A stretch of 64,000 nt of DNA from positions 25,577 through 89,576 of IMG/VR virus record IMGVR_UViG_3300028895_000704; one strand, 5' to 3'. How positions within the stretch are numbered: the stretch's first letter is position 1; every line of letters starts with the position of its first letter. The notes under the pieces were generated by a model, which saw only the letters and a list, made by a program, of their open reading frames with translations, was not told the origin of the DNA and ran no database searches. Below are positions 58,263 through 64,000 of this stretch, piece after piece. Origin of the DNA: a virus. The position numbers and the translations under genes are program-made.

Positions 58263-58440
58263 CGAGTACGACGACGAAGACGAAGACTTCGACGACGACT
58301 ACGACGACTACGACGATGACGACGACTACGACGACGATGATGAAGACGAAGACGACGATTTCGACGACGACTTCGACGACGACTATGAAGACGAAGAAGA
58401 CGACGAATGGAACGACTTCGACGACGATGAGGAGGACTGA
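58183..58440 (+). CDS. Asp-rich small protein
   Basis: An 85-aa protein; ATG at 58183 with AAGGAG ten bases upstream, inside the previous gene. The first 25 residues are basic/neutral (TFPRTGRHQKWLPEPLLQ), the remaining 60 almost pure Asp/Glu with Tyr, Phe and Trp (DDYDDYDDDDDYDDDDEDED). The DNA is a GAC/GAT/GAA triplet run (58262-58437). It ends on a one-base overlap with the next ATG. Acidic DNA-mimic or chaperone-like roles are possible; nothing proves one. Confidence 0.55.
   Translation: MSATTFPRTGRHQKWLPEPLLQSSGGDEYDDEDEDFDDDYDDYDDDDDYDDDDEDEDDDFDDDFDDDYEDEEDDEWNDFDDDEED
58262..58437 (+). repeat. GAC-type triplet-rich tract
   Basis: A 176-bp stretch dominated by GAC, GAT and GAA triplets that encodes the Asp/Glu tail of the 58183 protein. 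Such tracts expand and contract by slippage in multiples of three. Confidence 0.7.
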
Positions 58441-58721
58441 TGGCCTCCCTCACCCCGCTCGAGTTGTGCGTCGCAGTATTCGTGATCGTGTCAGGCGTCG
58501 CGAGCTGGTTTCTATTGGGTCTCTACGATCGGTGCACTAGTTCACACCATCCCAGAGGCTCCCCGGACGAGGATTATGCTGCGCGGCGAGCCGCGCTTGC
58601 TCGTCGGGAGAAATTGCTCGCCCGAAAGACGCCGACTTCACAGCAAAAGGCTCAACCCCTGAAGCAGCCGCAACCTCATCAAAAAGCTCGATGTCGCCCC
58701 GCGGCAACGTCGGAACGATAG
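58440..58721 (+). CDS. Small single-span membrane protein
   Basis: A 93-aa protein starting on TGATGG overlapping the previous stop. One membrane helix (LCVAVFVIVSGVASWFLLGL, about 9-28) is followed by a basic, Pro/Gln/Lys-rich tail. Its last 185 bases overlap the 3' end of the minus-strand gene. A real start and helix support the gene, but the tail could be an artefact of reading into the opposite gene. Confidence 0.45.
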   Translation: MASLTPLELCVAVFVIVSGVASWFLLGLYDRCTSSHHPRGSPDEDYAARRAALARREKLLARKTPTSQQKAQPLKQPQPHQKARCRPAATSER

Positions 58722-59754
58722 AGGCCAGCTTCTCGGTGTCGACCCACGCGCCTGCGGGCGCAACCTCGTCTGTGAAATCATCGCCAAGCGCGTCAGCGAG
58801 ATCGTTGACAGGCAGACGCTGCAAGTCCGCCTTTTTGTAATAATTGCCGGAGAGCGGCGACCCCACCAGGTCGTCCGACAGTTCGGCAGCAAGTTTCTCG
58901 GTGACGGCGAACAGCTCCTCGGGTCGCTGGATGACATTGTCATACCGGCGGTTGAGGCCAGTCTCACGATCGAATTGGTCCACGACCGCTGCGATCTTTG
59001 TGAGAACGCTGTAGTGCCGGATACTATCCGAGGATTCCTCACACAGCCGGGCGAGCTTTTCCAACTCCTGTTGCAGCTCGCTCGGCTGGTGTGTATTCCC
59101 TGCGGCTTTGATGCGGGTGCGGATGATCTCCGCAGCCTGCTTACCCGAACACACACCGAGGCCCGCCATTTTCTCCAGCATGTCGATGTGCTCCGGCAGG
59201 TCCGCGCCGAATGCAGCACGTTTCTGGAGTATCTTCGTCGCGAACTTGTTCCGATCCGCATACGGAAGCTGGTCGCGATACTCGGCGAGCCAATCTGCCG
59301 CGGCCTTGACCTCACCGATGTTGCGCATCGGGTAGTGCCGTTCACGCTGTCCCTGACCGTCATCGAAAACGACCGCGAAATCCGAATCCGGAAGTTCAGT
59401 CGAATCGTAGCGTCGGGCCGCGGCAACCTTTTCTTTCATCTCGGTCACCTGATCGGCCACGCCATGGAACTGGGCGGCATGCATCAGACGGCTCTCGACC
59501 AGATCGGCCTGCCCGACACTCATCTCGGCCCGCTTCTCGTGGAAGAAGATCGAGGACATGACCGTGGCTGCGCCGGTATGGCAGGGATAGCGCCGACGAG
59601 AGAGGTCGGCGTACTGATGGGGGGCGACGTCGTCATCTCCGCAGATGTCACGTTGGCTCGCGGACTTGACAAAGGCTGGCAACGGATAGATGGAGTTGAT
59701 ACGATGAATCTCCTGTCCGTTGAGGTCTTCTGTTTGATCCATTACGCTGGACAT
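58537..59754 (-). CDS. Only minus-strand gene; possible virion protein
   Basis: A 405-aa protein read from the opposite strand; AGGGA precedes the ATG at 59754. N-terminal ISRRRYPCHTGAATVMSSIFFHEK-type block (only YPCHTGAATVMSS is safe to quote), a helical middle and several EKxA/TKxA tetrapeptides (EKVA, EKMA, EKLA, TKIA), as in the head proteins at the left end. This suggests a head or internal virion protein, but no family is recognised. It is divergent from the primase gene (26-bp gap) and converges with the small membrane gene. Confidence 0.6.
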   Translation of the reverse strand: MSSVMDQTEDLNGQEIHRINSIYPLPAFVKSASQRDICGDDDVAPHQYADLSRRRYPCHTGAATVMSSIFFHEKRAEMSVGQADLVESRLMHAAQFHGVADQVTEMKEKVAAARRYDSTELPDSDFAVVFDDGQGQRERHYPMRNIGEVKAAADWLAEYRDQLPYADRNKFATKILQKRAAFGADLPEHIDMLEKMAGLGVCSGKQAAEIIRTRIKAAGNTHQPSELQQELEKLARLCEESSDSIRHYSVLTKIAAVVDQFDRETGLNRRYDNVIQRPEELFAVTEKLAAELSDDLVGSPLSGNYYKKADLQRLPVNDLADALGDDFTDEVAPAGAWVDTEKLASIVPTLPRGDIELFDEVAAASGVEPFAVKSASFGRAISPDEQARLAAQHNPRPGSLWDGVN

Positions 59755-59780
59755 GGTTTGTTCCCTGTTTCGAGGTCTAC

Positions 59781-62582
59781 ATGTTAAGACGCCGGTCGAT
59801 CAACGCGCATATCGGATGGCACCAGGTGCTGCCATTGCTAGGAATCAAGGCCGCCTCCACGTCCATCCCGCTGATGGTGCCCTGCCCGATGTGCAGGAAA
59901 CCCCGCCTGACTATCTACAATGATAGCAAGTTCGGCGGGAATTGGCACTACTGCCCTGACTGCCATTCCTCTGGAGATATGATAGAACTGGCAGCAAAAA
60001 CGTGGAAGATCAGTTTGGAGGACACAATCCGGCGATTGGTCGCCTCCGGGCTCCCATTCCCGGCGGACGCCGTCACTCAGGAGGCAATCCGGCGCTACGA
60101 GCAGGGCTACGTGGCCGAACAAACGCACATTCGCCGGCTGCGCGAGGACAGCCGCCGGCTGATGGCCGACGGGGACGTCCAGCTCGAGCGCGTCCTCCAG
60201 CAGATGGGCCTCCCGCAGGACCACCAGCGGGCCTACTGGCGGAAGCGCATGGGGCGCTTCATCGGCGGGGCCGACAAGCTCCGCTGCATCCAGGGGTTCT
60301 ACCCGCACGCCGGTCCGCGCAAAGAGAACTCTGTGGGCCGCAACGAGCACGCGAACATGTTCCGCGGCAAGGGCTGGAACGATATGCTCGTGGTGCCCTT
60401 CCACGATCTGCCCGAGCGCTGTGCCGGTGTGCTGTTCATCGGCCGCCACGCCGAGCGAGACAAAGACTACACGTTCCGGCTGGTCGACTCCAAGCTGGCG
60501 CCGCACGGGGCTGCCGCAGCTGTGGCGGAGATCGGCGTGTGCATGGCGGACGTGCTGAACGGCCCGACGTCCCATGCGCAGCTCTTCAAAAATCAGGTGT
60601 TCGTGATCCCCGATCCGGCCACGGCGCTCAAGCTGCAGGCCCGGCACATGAAGGACGCGGACCTCCCGCTGCCGATCGTGGGCACGTACAACGCGCTGGT
60701 CCGCCGGCAGACCCGTAAATGGGAGCTGCGCACGTACGACTTCTGGCGTACCCGACCGGACAAACGATTCATCTTCTGGGACAAGGTGCTGTCGGCCAAC
60801 CTGTTCAACATGGCGGCGCGTGCCGATGGGCTTGTGAGCATCGTCCCTGCTGCGCAATACACGTGGCGGCGGCCGCCGCACATGTGGCTGCGAGACATGC
60901 AGCGCCGGGCGCGACCCTGGGCAGAGGCGCTAGAGGCGCATCTACGCGTAATCCCGGAGGACGCGGCTGCGACGCTGCTGCAAAACATCGACATCCCTCC
61001 CGACATGTTGATGCAATTCACGGATGGCTGCTGCGACGAGGTGCAGGAGCTGCTGGAGCGCCACCGAAAGGCGGCCACGCAGTTCCACAACACGACAGTC
61101 AGGGGCCAGGGCATTGAAGAGATGAGCAATGGCTGGCACGTCGCCAAAACCGGCGAGTGTGTCTGTGACGCCATTCTCAGGGTGGAGAAGGTCATCTGCA
61201 TCGAAGACGACGAGGACGCCGACCCCTACTATCAGGGGAGGATCATCTATGGTAATGAGCAGGTGGAATTCGTTGAGCCCATGAGCAAGATCGAGAGCGA
61301 CCCAGGGACATGGCTCAAGAAGAAGGTGCTGTCCAAGCTCGGCAAGATGGTCGTCATCAAGCGAGCATGGGCACCGCACATTTTCGATATTGCTCGTGGG
61401 CTACACACCCCCGAGGTCATCCGTGAAGACGGAAAGTTCGGCTGGAAGCCACGCGACAGCTGCTTCAGCCTCCCTAAGTTCGCCGTGCACGTCGGAGGTG
61501 AGGTGTGCGACGAGCCCGCTCATGTTGTCGACGCATGGGCACCAGGCCAGGATCTGGATGCGCCTACAGCGGTGATTCCCGATCTCTCTCCGCTGCTGGA
61601 GGACAGCCCAGCAAACGCTCTGGTGTGGGCAACCGCCGCCTGTATCGGAGCGAATATCTTGGCGCCTGCAGTAGGGCAGCACGTGACCGGTATAGGGCTC
61701 ATCGGTCATGGTGCTGTGCTCTGCGGGAAAGAGACTGCAAGAACGTGCGGATGTTGTGAGTACAGTAGTGCGTCTGCGACGCCGGCGGGCATAGACAAAT
61801 CTTTGGGAGTGATAACTGATGTCACAGCCCGGCATCGCTGGCCGTTAATGGTGAACATGCAAAACCAAGCTCGTCGTGTCCAGGACGTCATGGCACACGG
61901 CGGCTACGAAGCAAACACCATCCTGTGCACCGATAAATGGCACGCCGACGTCTGGTCACTCGTTGGTTCGTGGCGGTTTATAAACGGACCCAAGGCCGTA
62001 GAGCCGGGGGCGCATGTGAGGCAGTTATTGCCGCGCGTGCTGCCTCTGTGGCTCAGGCGTATCAGCCAGCGCAAGTTCAAACTGGAATCACATGCGGACG
62101 AATACCTGATCCGCGTGATCGACGACATGGCGTCCATGATGCAAGAGCATGGGCCAGTCAAGGTGATCTACGAGGCTGGCAGCCGTGTAGATAACGTGGC
62201 GGAGCTACCCAAGAAGCCCGCGCAGAAGCTGGTAGCCCTGCTGCATGAGCAAATTTGTGACGGATACATTCGATTCGCACGCCCGGGCGACACGACCAAA
62301 GGGCGAGGCGCGACGATCGTGCGGTGTGCGCCGAAAGACCGTGCGCCAGGCATTTTCATCCCTAGAGTTGCTATCACTGGCATCTGTGAGAAGCGTGGTG
62401 TGATGCCCCCCGATCCGGCCAGGGTAAGCGACGCATTCAAAGCTGCCAATGCACTGGATGGCGAATGCGAGTATGATAATGAAAGGGGCTGGTTTATATC
62501 AGAGTCATGGTGGAACAAGCAGATCGACCGCTGCAACTCTAATCCTCAACACCGGTTAAAGGTAATAGGAGGTGACGAATGA
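59781..62582 (+). CDS. Primase-like protein with DnaG-type zinc finger
   Basis: A 933-aa protein. The N-terminal zinc finger has CPMCRKP (C35, C38) and HYCPDCHSSGDMIELAA (C58, C61), the CHC2 pattern of DnaG/gp4 primases that recognises DNA. Downstream, GVLFIGRHAERD and LFKNQVFVIPDPATALKL may be a degenerate TOPRIM-like region. The C-terminal half includes GIGLIGHGAVLCGKE, which looks like a broken P-loop, so helicase activity is doubtful. GAGGT before the ATG is weak. It would prime lagging-strand synthesis. The exact domain layout needs a profile comparison. Confidence 0.6.
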   Translation: MLRRRSINAHIGWHQVLPLLGIKAASTSIPLMVPCPMCRKPRLTIYNDSKFGGNWHYCPDCHSSGDMIELAAKTWKISLEDTIRRLVASGLPFPADAVTQEAIRRYEQGYVAEQTHIRRLREDSRRLMADGDVQLERVLQQMGLPQDHQRAYWRKRMGRFIGGADKLRCIQGFYPHAGPRKENSVGRNEHANMFRGKGWNDMLVVPFHDLPERCAGVLFIGRHAERDKDYTFRLVDSKLAPHGAAAAVAEIGVCMADVLNGPTSHAQLFKNQVFVIPDPATALKLQARHMKDADLPLPIVGTYNALVRRQTRKWELRTYDFWRTRPDKRFIFWDKVLSANLFNMAARADGLVSIVPAAQYTWRRPPHMWLRDMQRRARPWAEALEAHLRVIPEDAAATLLQNIDIPPDMLMQFTDGCCDEVQELLERHRKAATQFHNTTVRGQGIEEMSNGWHVAKTGECVCDAILRVEKVICIEDDEDADPYYQGRIIYGNEQVEFVEPMSKIESDPGTWLKKKVLSKLGKMVVIKRAWAPHIFDIARGLHTPEVIREDGKFGWKPRDSCFSLPKFAVHVGGEVCDEPAHVVDAWAPGQDLDAPTAVIPDLSPLLEDSPANALVWATAACIGANILAPAVGQHVTGIGLIGHGAVLCGKETARTCGCCEYSSASATPAGIDKSLGVITDVTARHRWPLMVNMQNQARRVQDVMAHGGYEANTILCTDKWHADVWSLVGSWRFINGPKAVEPGAHVRQLLPRVLPLWLRRISQRKFKLESHADEYLIRVIDDMASMMQEHGPVKVIYEAGSRVDNVAELPKKPAQKLVALLHEQICDGYIRFARPGDTTKGRGATIVRCAPKDRAPGIFIPRVAITGICEKRGVMPPDPARVSDAFKAANALDGECEYDNERGWFISESWWNKQIDRCNSNPQHRLKVIGGDE

Positions 62583-62854
62583 AGGCCACCAAGATGCTGA
62601 GGACGTGCAAGCTCGTGCTCCAGGAACTGGAGGATCTCGAGGAGATGTTGCCCTTCATCCCGGGCGACCAGCGTGCGGATCAGTTCATCCACGAGAGCCG
62701 CGGAGCCGTGACGGAGCTGCAGCTCATCGCAAAGTTCGAGACGGTGGACAACGTCACCTCCGAACAGGCCTTGCACATTCGGACGATCCAGGGCAGAATC
62801 AATAAGCTTAGGAACATGGTTCCTGAGGACATACGAAAAGAGTTCGGAGACTAG
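62579..62854 (+). CDS. Small helical partner of the primase-like gene
   Basis: A 91-aa protein starting on an ATGA overlap, with GGAGG upstream. Almost entirely helical (CKLVLQELEDLEEMLPF, HIRTIQGRINKLRNM), suggesting a coiled-coil dimer. Translationally coupled to the primase-like gene, so perhaps a regulator or loader. Its stop codon (62852-62854) is part of the first helix of the structured RNA. Confidence 0.6.
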   Translation: MKATKMLRTCKLVLQELEDLEEMLPFIPGDQRADQFIHESRGAVTELQLIAKFETVDNVTSEQALHIRTIQGRINKLRNMVPEDIRKEFGD

Positions 62855-63290
62855 TGGTAGACGGAAATCTGCGGCGGGAATGGCTTTTAGGTCCAGTGCC
62901 CGCTTGCCGGCCGGTTCGACTCCGGTGACCACACGAACCACTGGGCAGGTCAGTATCTGGCTGGGGCTGTAGGTCTCGGCTAAGCGGGCGCAACTCCCGC
63001 CAGACGGTTCAACAGTCGCTTGAGATACCCTCGGTAAACCGAGCGGCCGGGCCTATATGGTCGAGGGTACAGCGCTAGCCAGCTTCGACTGGGACTGTTG
63101 GTAGGACAGACGTAGGCGATAAACCGGTAGGCAGCCGCCGCGCTAAACGCGGGAGGGCACCGGGAACCGAATAAAACCTACGAGCGCCCTTTGGGTGAGG
63201 ACAGTTAAAGCTACTTATGCCTCGGCGGCGTGTGCTAAGGGAAAGCCCGCAAGGGTGCAGCATTAGTCGTAGCGCCGCAGCCCATTTTTG
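62851..63290 (+). ncRNA. Ornate structured RNA, about 440 nt
   Basis: No credible gene is present. Nested perfect helices are: CTAGTGGT/ACCACTGG (62851-62858/62937-62944), GCGGG/CCCGC twice (62874/62899 and 62984/62996), CAACAGTC/GACTGTTG (63010-63017/63093-63100) enclosing TACCCTCG/CGAGGGTA (63026/63062), CCAG-CTTCGA-CTGG, CGTAGG/CCTACG (63111/63177) enclosing CCGGT/ACCGG and CCGCG/CGCGG, and GCGGCG/CGCCGC (63225/63273), then CCCATTTTTG. Residues 62910-62926 form a tRNA-like T-arm (GCCGG-TTCGACT-CCGGT). Located beside a tRNA and an HNH gene. It does not match RNase P, tmRNA or a group I core that I can recognise. Confidence 0.6.
62910..62926 (+). other. T-arm-like hairpin within the structured RNA
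   Basis: GCCGG (62910-62914), loop TTCGACT, CCGGT (62922-62926) is a canonical T-arm with TTCGA. Flanking GTGGT (62854-62858) and ACCAC (62928-62932) could form an acceptor-like stem and AGA-CGGAAA-TCT a D-like arm, but the anticodon arm is too long for a normal tRNA. Confidence 0.45.
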
Positions 63291-63307
63291 ATATTGCTCA
63301 TAACCAC

Positions 63308-63356
63308 ACATGGCGGGTATGATACGGAAAATCAACCGTATCGGAGCCCGCCATGT
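63308..63356 (+). promoter_or_regulatory. Hairpin that buries the HNH start codon
   Basis: ACATGGCGGG (63308-63317) pairs over 10 bp with CCCGCCATGT (63347-63356), which contains the ATG at 63353. Inside, GATACGG (63321-63327) pairs with CCGTATC (63336-63342). The Shine-Dalgarno GGAG (63343-63346) lies in the internal loop. Translation should be blocked on long transcripts, as known for I-TevI of phage T4. Confidence 0.7.
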
Positions 63357-63700
63357 CGCGTAATTCAGAGAAACGTCGCGCTAGCCAGCGGAAAGCGCAG
63401 AACAAATACTACCAGAAGAACAAGGCCTACTACAGGCAGAAGACTAAAGAGCATAAGGCCCGGGTCAAACAGTGGGTCTTTGAGTACAAGCAGACGCATC
63501 CGTGTATTGAGTGCGGGGCCGACCACCCTGCGTACTTGGTATTTCATCATCGCGACCCTACGGCAAAAGATTTGGAAGTCGCGAACATGATCAGTCGCGG
63601 ATGGGGCTTGCGCCGTATTGAGAAGGAGATCGAGAAGTGCGACGTGTTGTGTGCAAATTGCCATATGCTGTTGCACTGGGAAGAAAATGATGCGGGGTAG
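63353..63700 (+). CDS. HNH endonuclease
   Basis: A 115-aa protein. The basic N-terminus (RRASQRKAQNKYYQKNK) precedes an HNH core: PCIECGADHP (about 50-59), LVFHHRDP (about 62) and VLCANCHMLLHWEE (about 98), giving CxxC, HH and CxxCH. It differs from the two endonuclease VII-type copies. Its stop TAG (63698-63700) lies inside the tRNA gene, and its start is inside a hairpin. It may be the mobile partner of the surrounding structured RNA. Confidence 0.85.
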   Translation: MSRNSEKRRASQRKAQNKYYQKNKAYYRQKTKEHKARVKQWVFEYKQTHPCIECGADHPAYLVFHHRDPTAKDLEVANMISRGWGLRRIEKEIEKCDVLCANCHMLLHWEENDAG

Positions 63701-63764
63701 TGTAGTGGCCTAACACGCAGGGCTCATATCCCTGAAATCGCAGGTTCGAATCCTGTCCCCGCTA
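63691..63764 (+). tRNA. tRNA-Met(CAT), initiator-like
   Basis: Cloverleaf: acceptor GCGGGG/CCCCGC (63692-63697/63757-63762) with a T1-T72 mismatch; D-stem GTGT/ACAC; anticodon stem CAGGG/CCCTG with loop CTCATAT (anticodon CAT); variable loop AAATC; T-arm GCAGG-TTCGAAT-CCTGT; discriminator A, no encoded CCA. The three G:C pairs next to the anticodon loop and the unpaired 1-72 position are hallmarks of initiator tRNA. The T11-A24 pair is elongator-like, so the class is not settled. Confidence 0.85.
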
Positions 63765-64000
63765 CTGCTGGTGACCATGTAAACAAGAAGGCAGAGGTGG
63801 TCTGTAACGGTATCGTACGCCGGCCAACCTGTGGACGCCCATAGGTTGAGCAAGCCGAACCAGCACAAGCACTCGCCACCCCATATGACACCTCATGGGG
63901 GAGCGTCCCGCGAGTCCATAAATCGCGATGCGAAGGACAAACGGTTGGCGTTAGTGCAGCGTGTGGCGAAGGTGTCTAGCAGCGGCCGGGCAATAGTCAG
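63765..64000 (+). ncRNA. Structured sequence after the tRNA, running off the window
   Basis: No gene is visible. TGCTGGT (63766-63772) pairs with ACCAGCA (63859-63865), AACCT with AGGTT (63826-63830/63842-63846), ACTCGC (63871-63876) with GCGAGT (63910-63915) enclosing CCCCAT/ATGGGG (63879-63884/63895-63900), and ATCGCGAT at about 63922 is a palindrome. The density of helices resembles the RNA at 62851-63290, so this may be the start of a second RNA. Confidence 0.4.

Noticed and set aside
58259-58540. Thr-rich frame over the GAC tract
   Set aside because: Reading the triplet run one base off gives poly-Thr; the Asp-rich frame has the Shine-Dalgarno and the coupled downstream start.
62854-62932. 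A second ordinary tRNA
   Set aside because: The T-arm is canonical, but the acceptor-like stem has only five pairs and the central arm is too long with no 7-nt anticodon loop.
62851-63290. Group I intron, RNase P RNA, tmRNA or HEARO/OMEGA RNA
   Set aside because: I find no group I P7-like core, no GAGGAAAGTC-type RNase P box and no tag frame; the HNH neighbour is a 115-aa stand-alone protein without a RuvC part, so an IscB-type system is not supported.
1-64000. CRISPR array or insertion sequence
   Set aside because: No regularly spaced direct repeats with unique spacers and no transposase with inverted ends were seen.
1-64000. Stop-codon reassignment
   Set aside because: TAA, TAG and TGA all end well-supported genes and none interrupts a conserved gene.

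Overview
This window is a contiguous piece of a large, GC-rich tailed bacteriophage genome. A prohead protease, major capsid protein, tail sheath, tail tube, frameshifted tail chaperone, tape measure and baseplate genes lie in order on the + strand, which points to a contractile-tailed (myovirus-like) member of the Caudoviricetes. All three standard stop codons are used and genes are packed with ATGA/TAATG overlaps. Portal, terminase, polymerase and lysis genes are not visible, so the genome must extend well beyond 64 kb. The bacterial host cannot be named from the sequence.

Layout. 1-6436: head module (protease, scaffold-like protein, decoration-like protein, major capsid, small head proteins), interrupted by an endonuclease VII-type HNH gene and closed by an intrinsic terminator at 6468-6500. 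6570-18395: a promoter and then a run of paralogous fibre/adhesin genes built from shared modules; one is frameshifted. 18406-19044: a sulfotransferase. 19056-37912: tail and baseplate (BppU-like protein, a second HNH, sheath, tube, spike-like protein, chaperone pair joined by a T TTTTTC -1 frameshift site, tape measure, hub, a sigma-like factor, baseplate J-like wedge). 38076-43901: further virion proteins, including a cysteine-rich triple-repeat protein, and glycosyltransferases. 43953-49171: small, mostly unrecognised genes, a secreted protein, a membrane/coiled-coil/zinc protein and a structured non-coding stretch. 49198-55555: an AAA+ ATPase with Ycf35 (DUF1257) and DUF2997 partners and accessory genes. 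55644-59754: a GP88-family gene, small genes and the only minus-strand gene. 59781-62854: a primase-like gene and a small partner. 62851-64000: a roughly 440-nt ornate structured RNA, a third HNH gene whose start is buried in a hairpin, an initiator-like tRNA-Met(CAT), and more structured sequence running off the end.

How the genes work together. The first 44 kb builds and decorates the virion. The sulfotransferase and glycosyltransferases inside this late region suggest covalent modification of virion or host surface molecules, and the sigma-like factor in the tail operon suggests that late transcription and assembly are coupled. The last 20 kb looks like regulation and replication, with an unusual density of structured RNA between genes. 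The strongest candidates for something undescribed are the ornate RNA/HNH/tRNA cluster at the right end, the phage-borne AAA-Ycf35-DUF2997 module, and the structured leader at 46159-46448.
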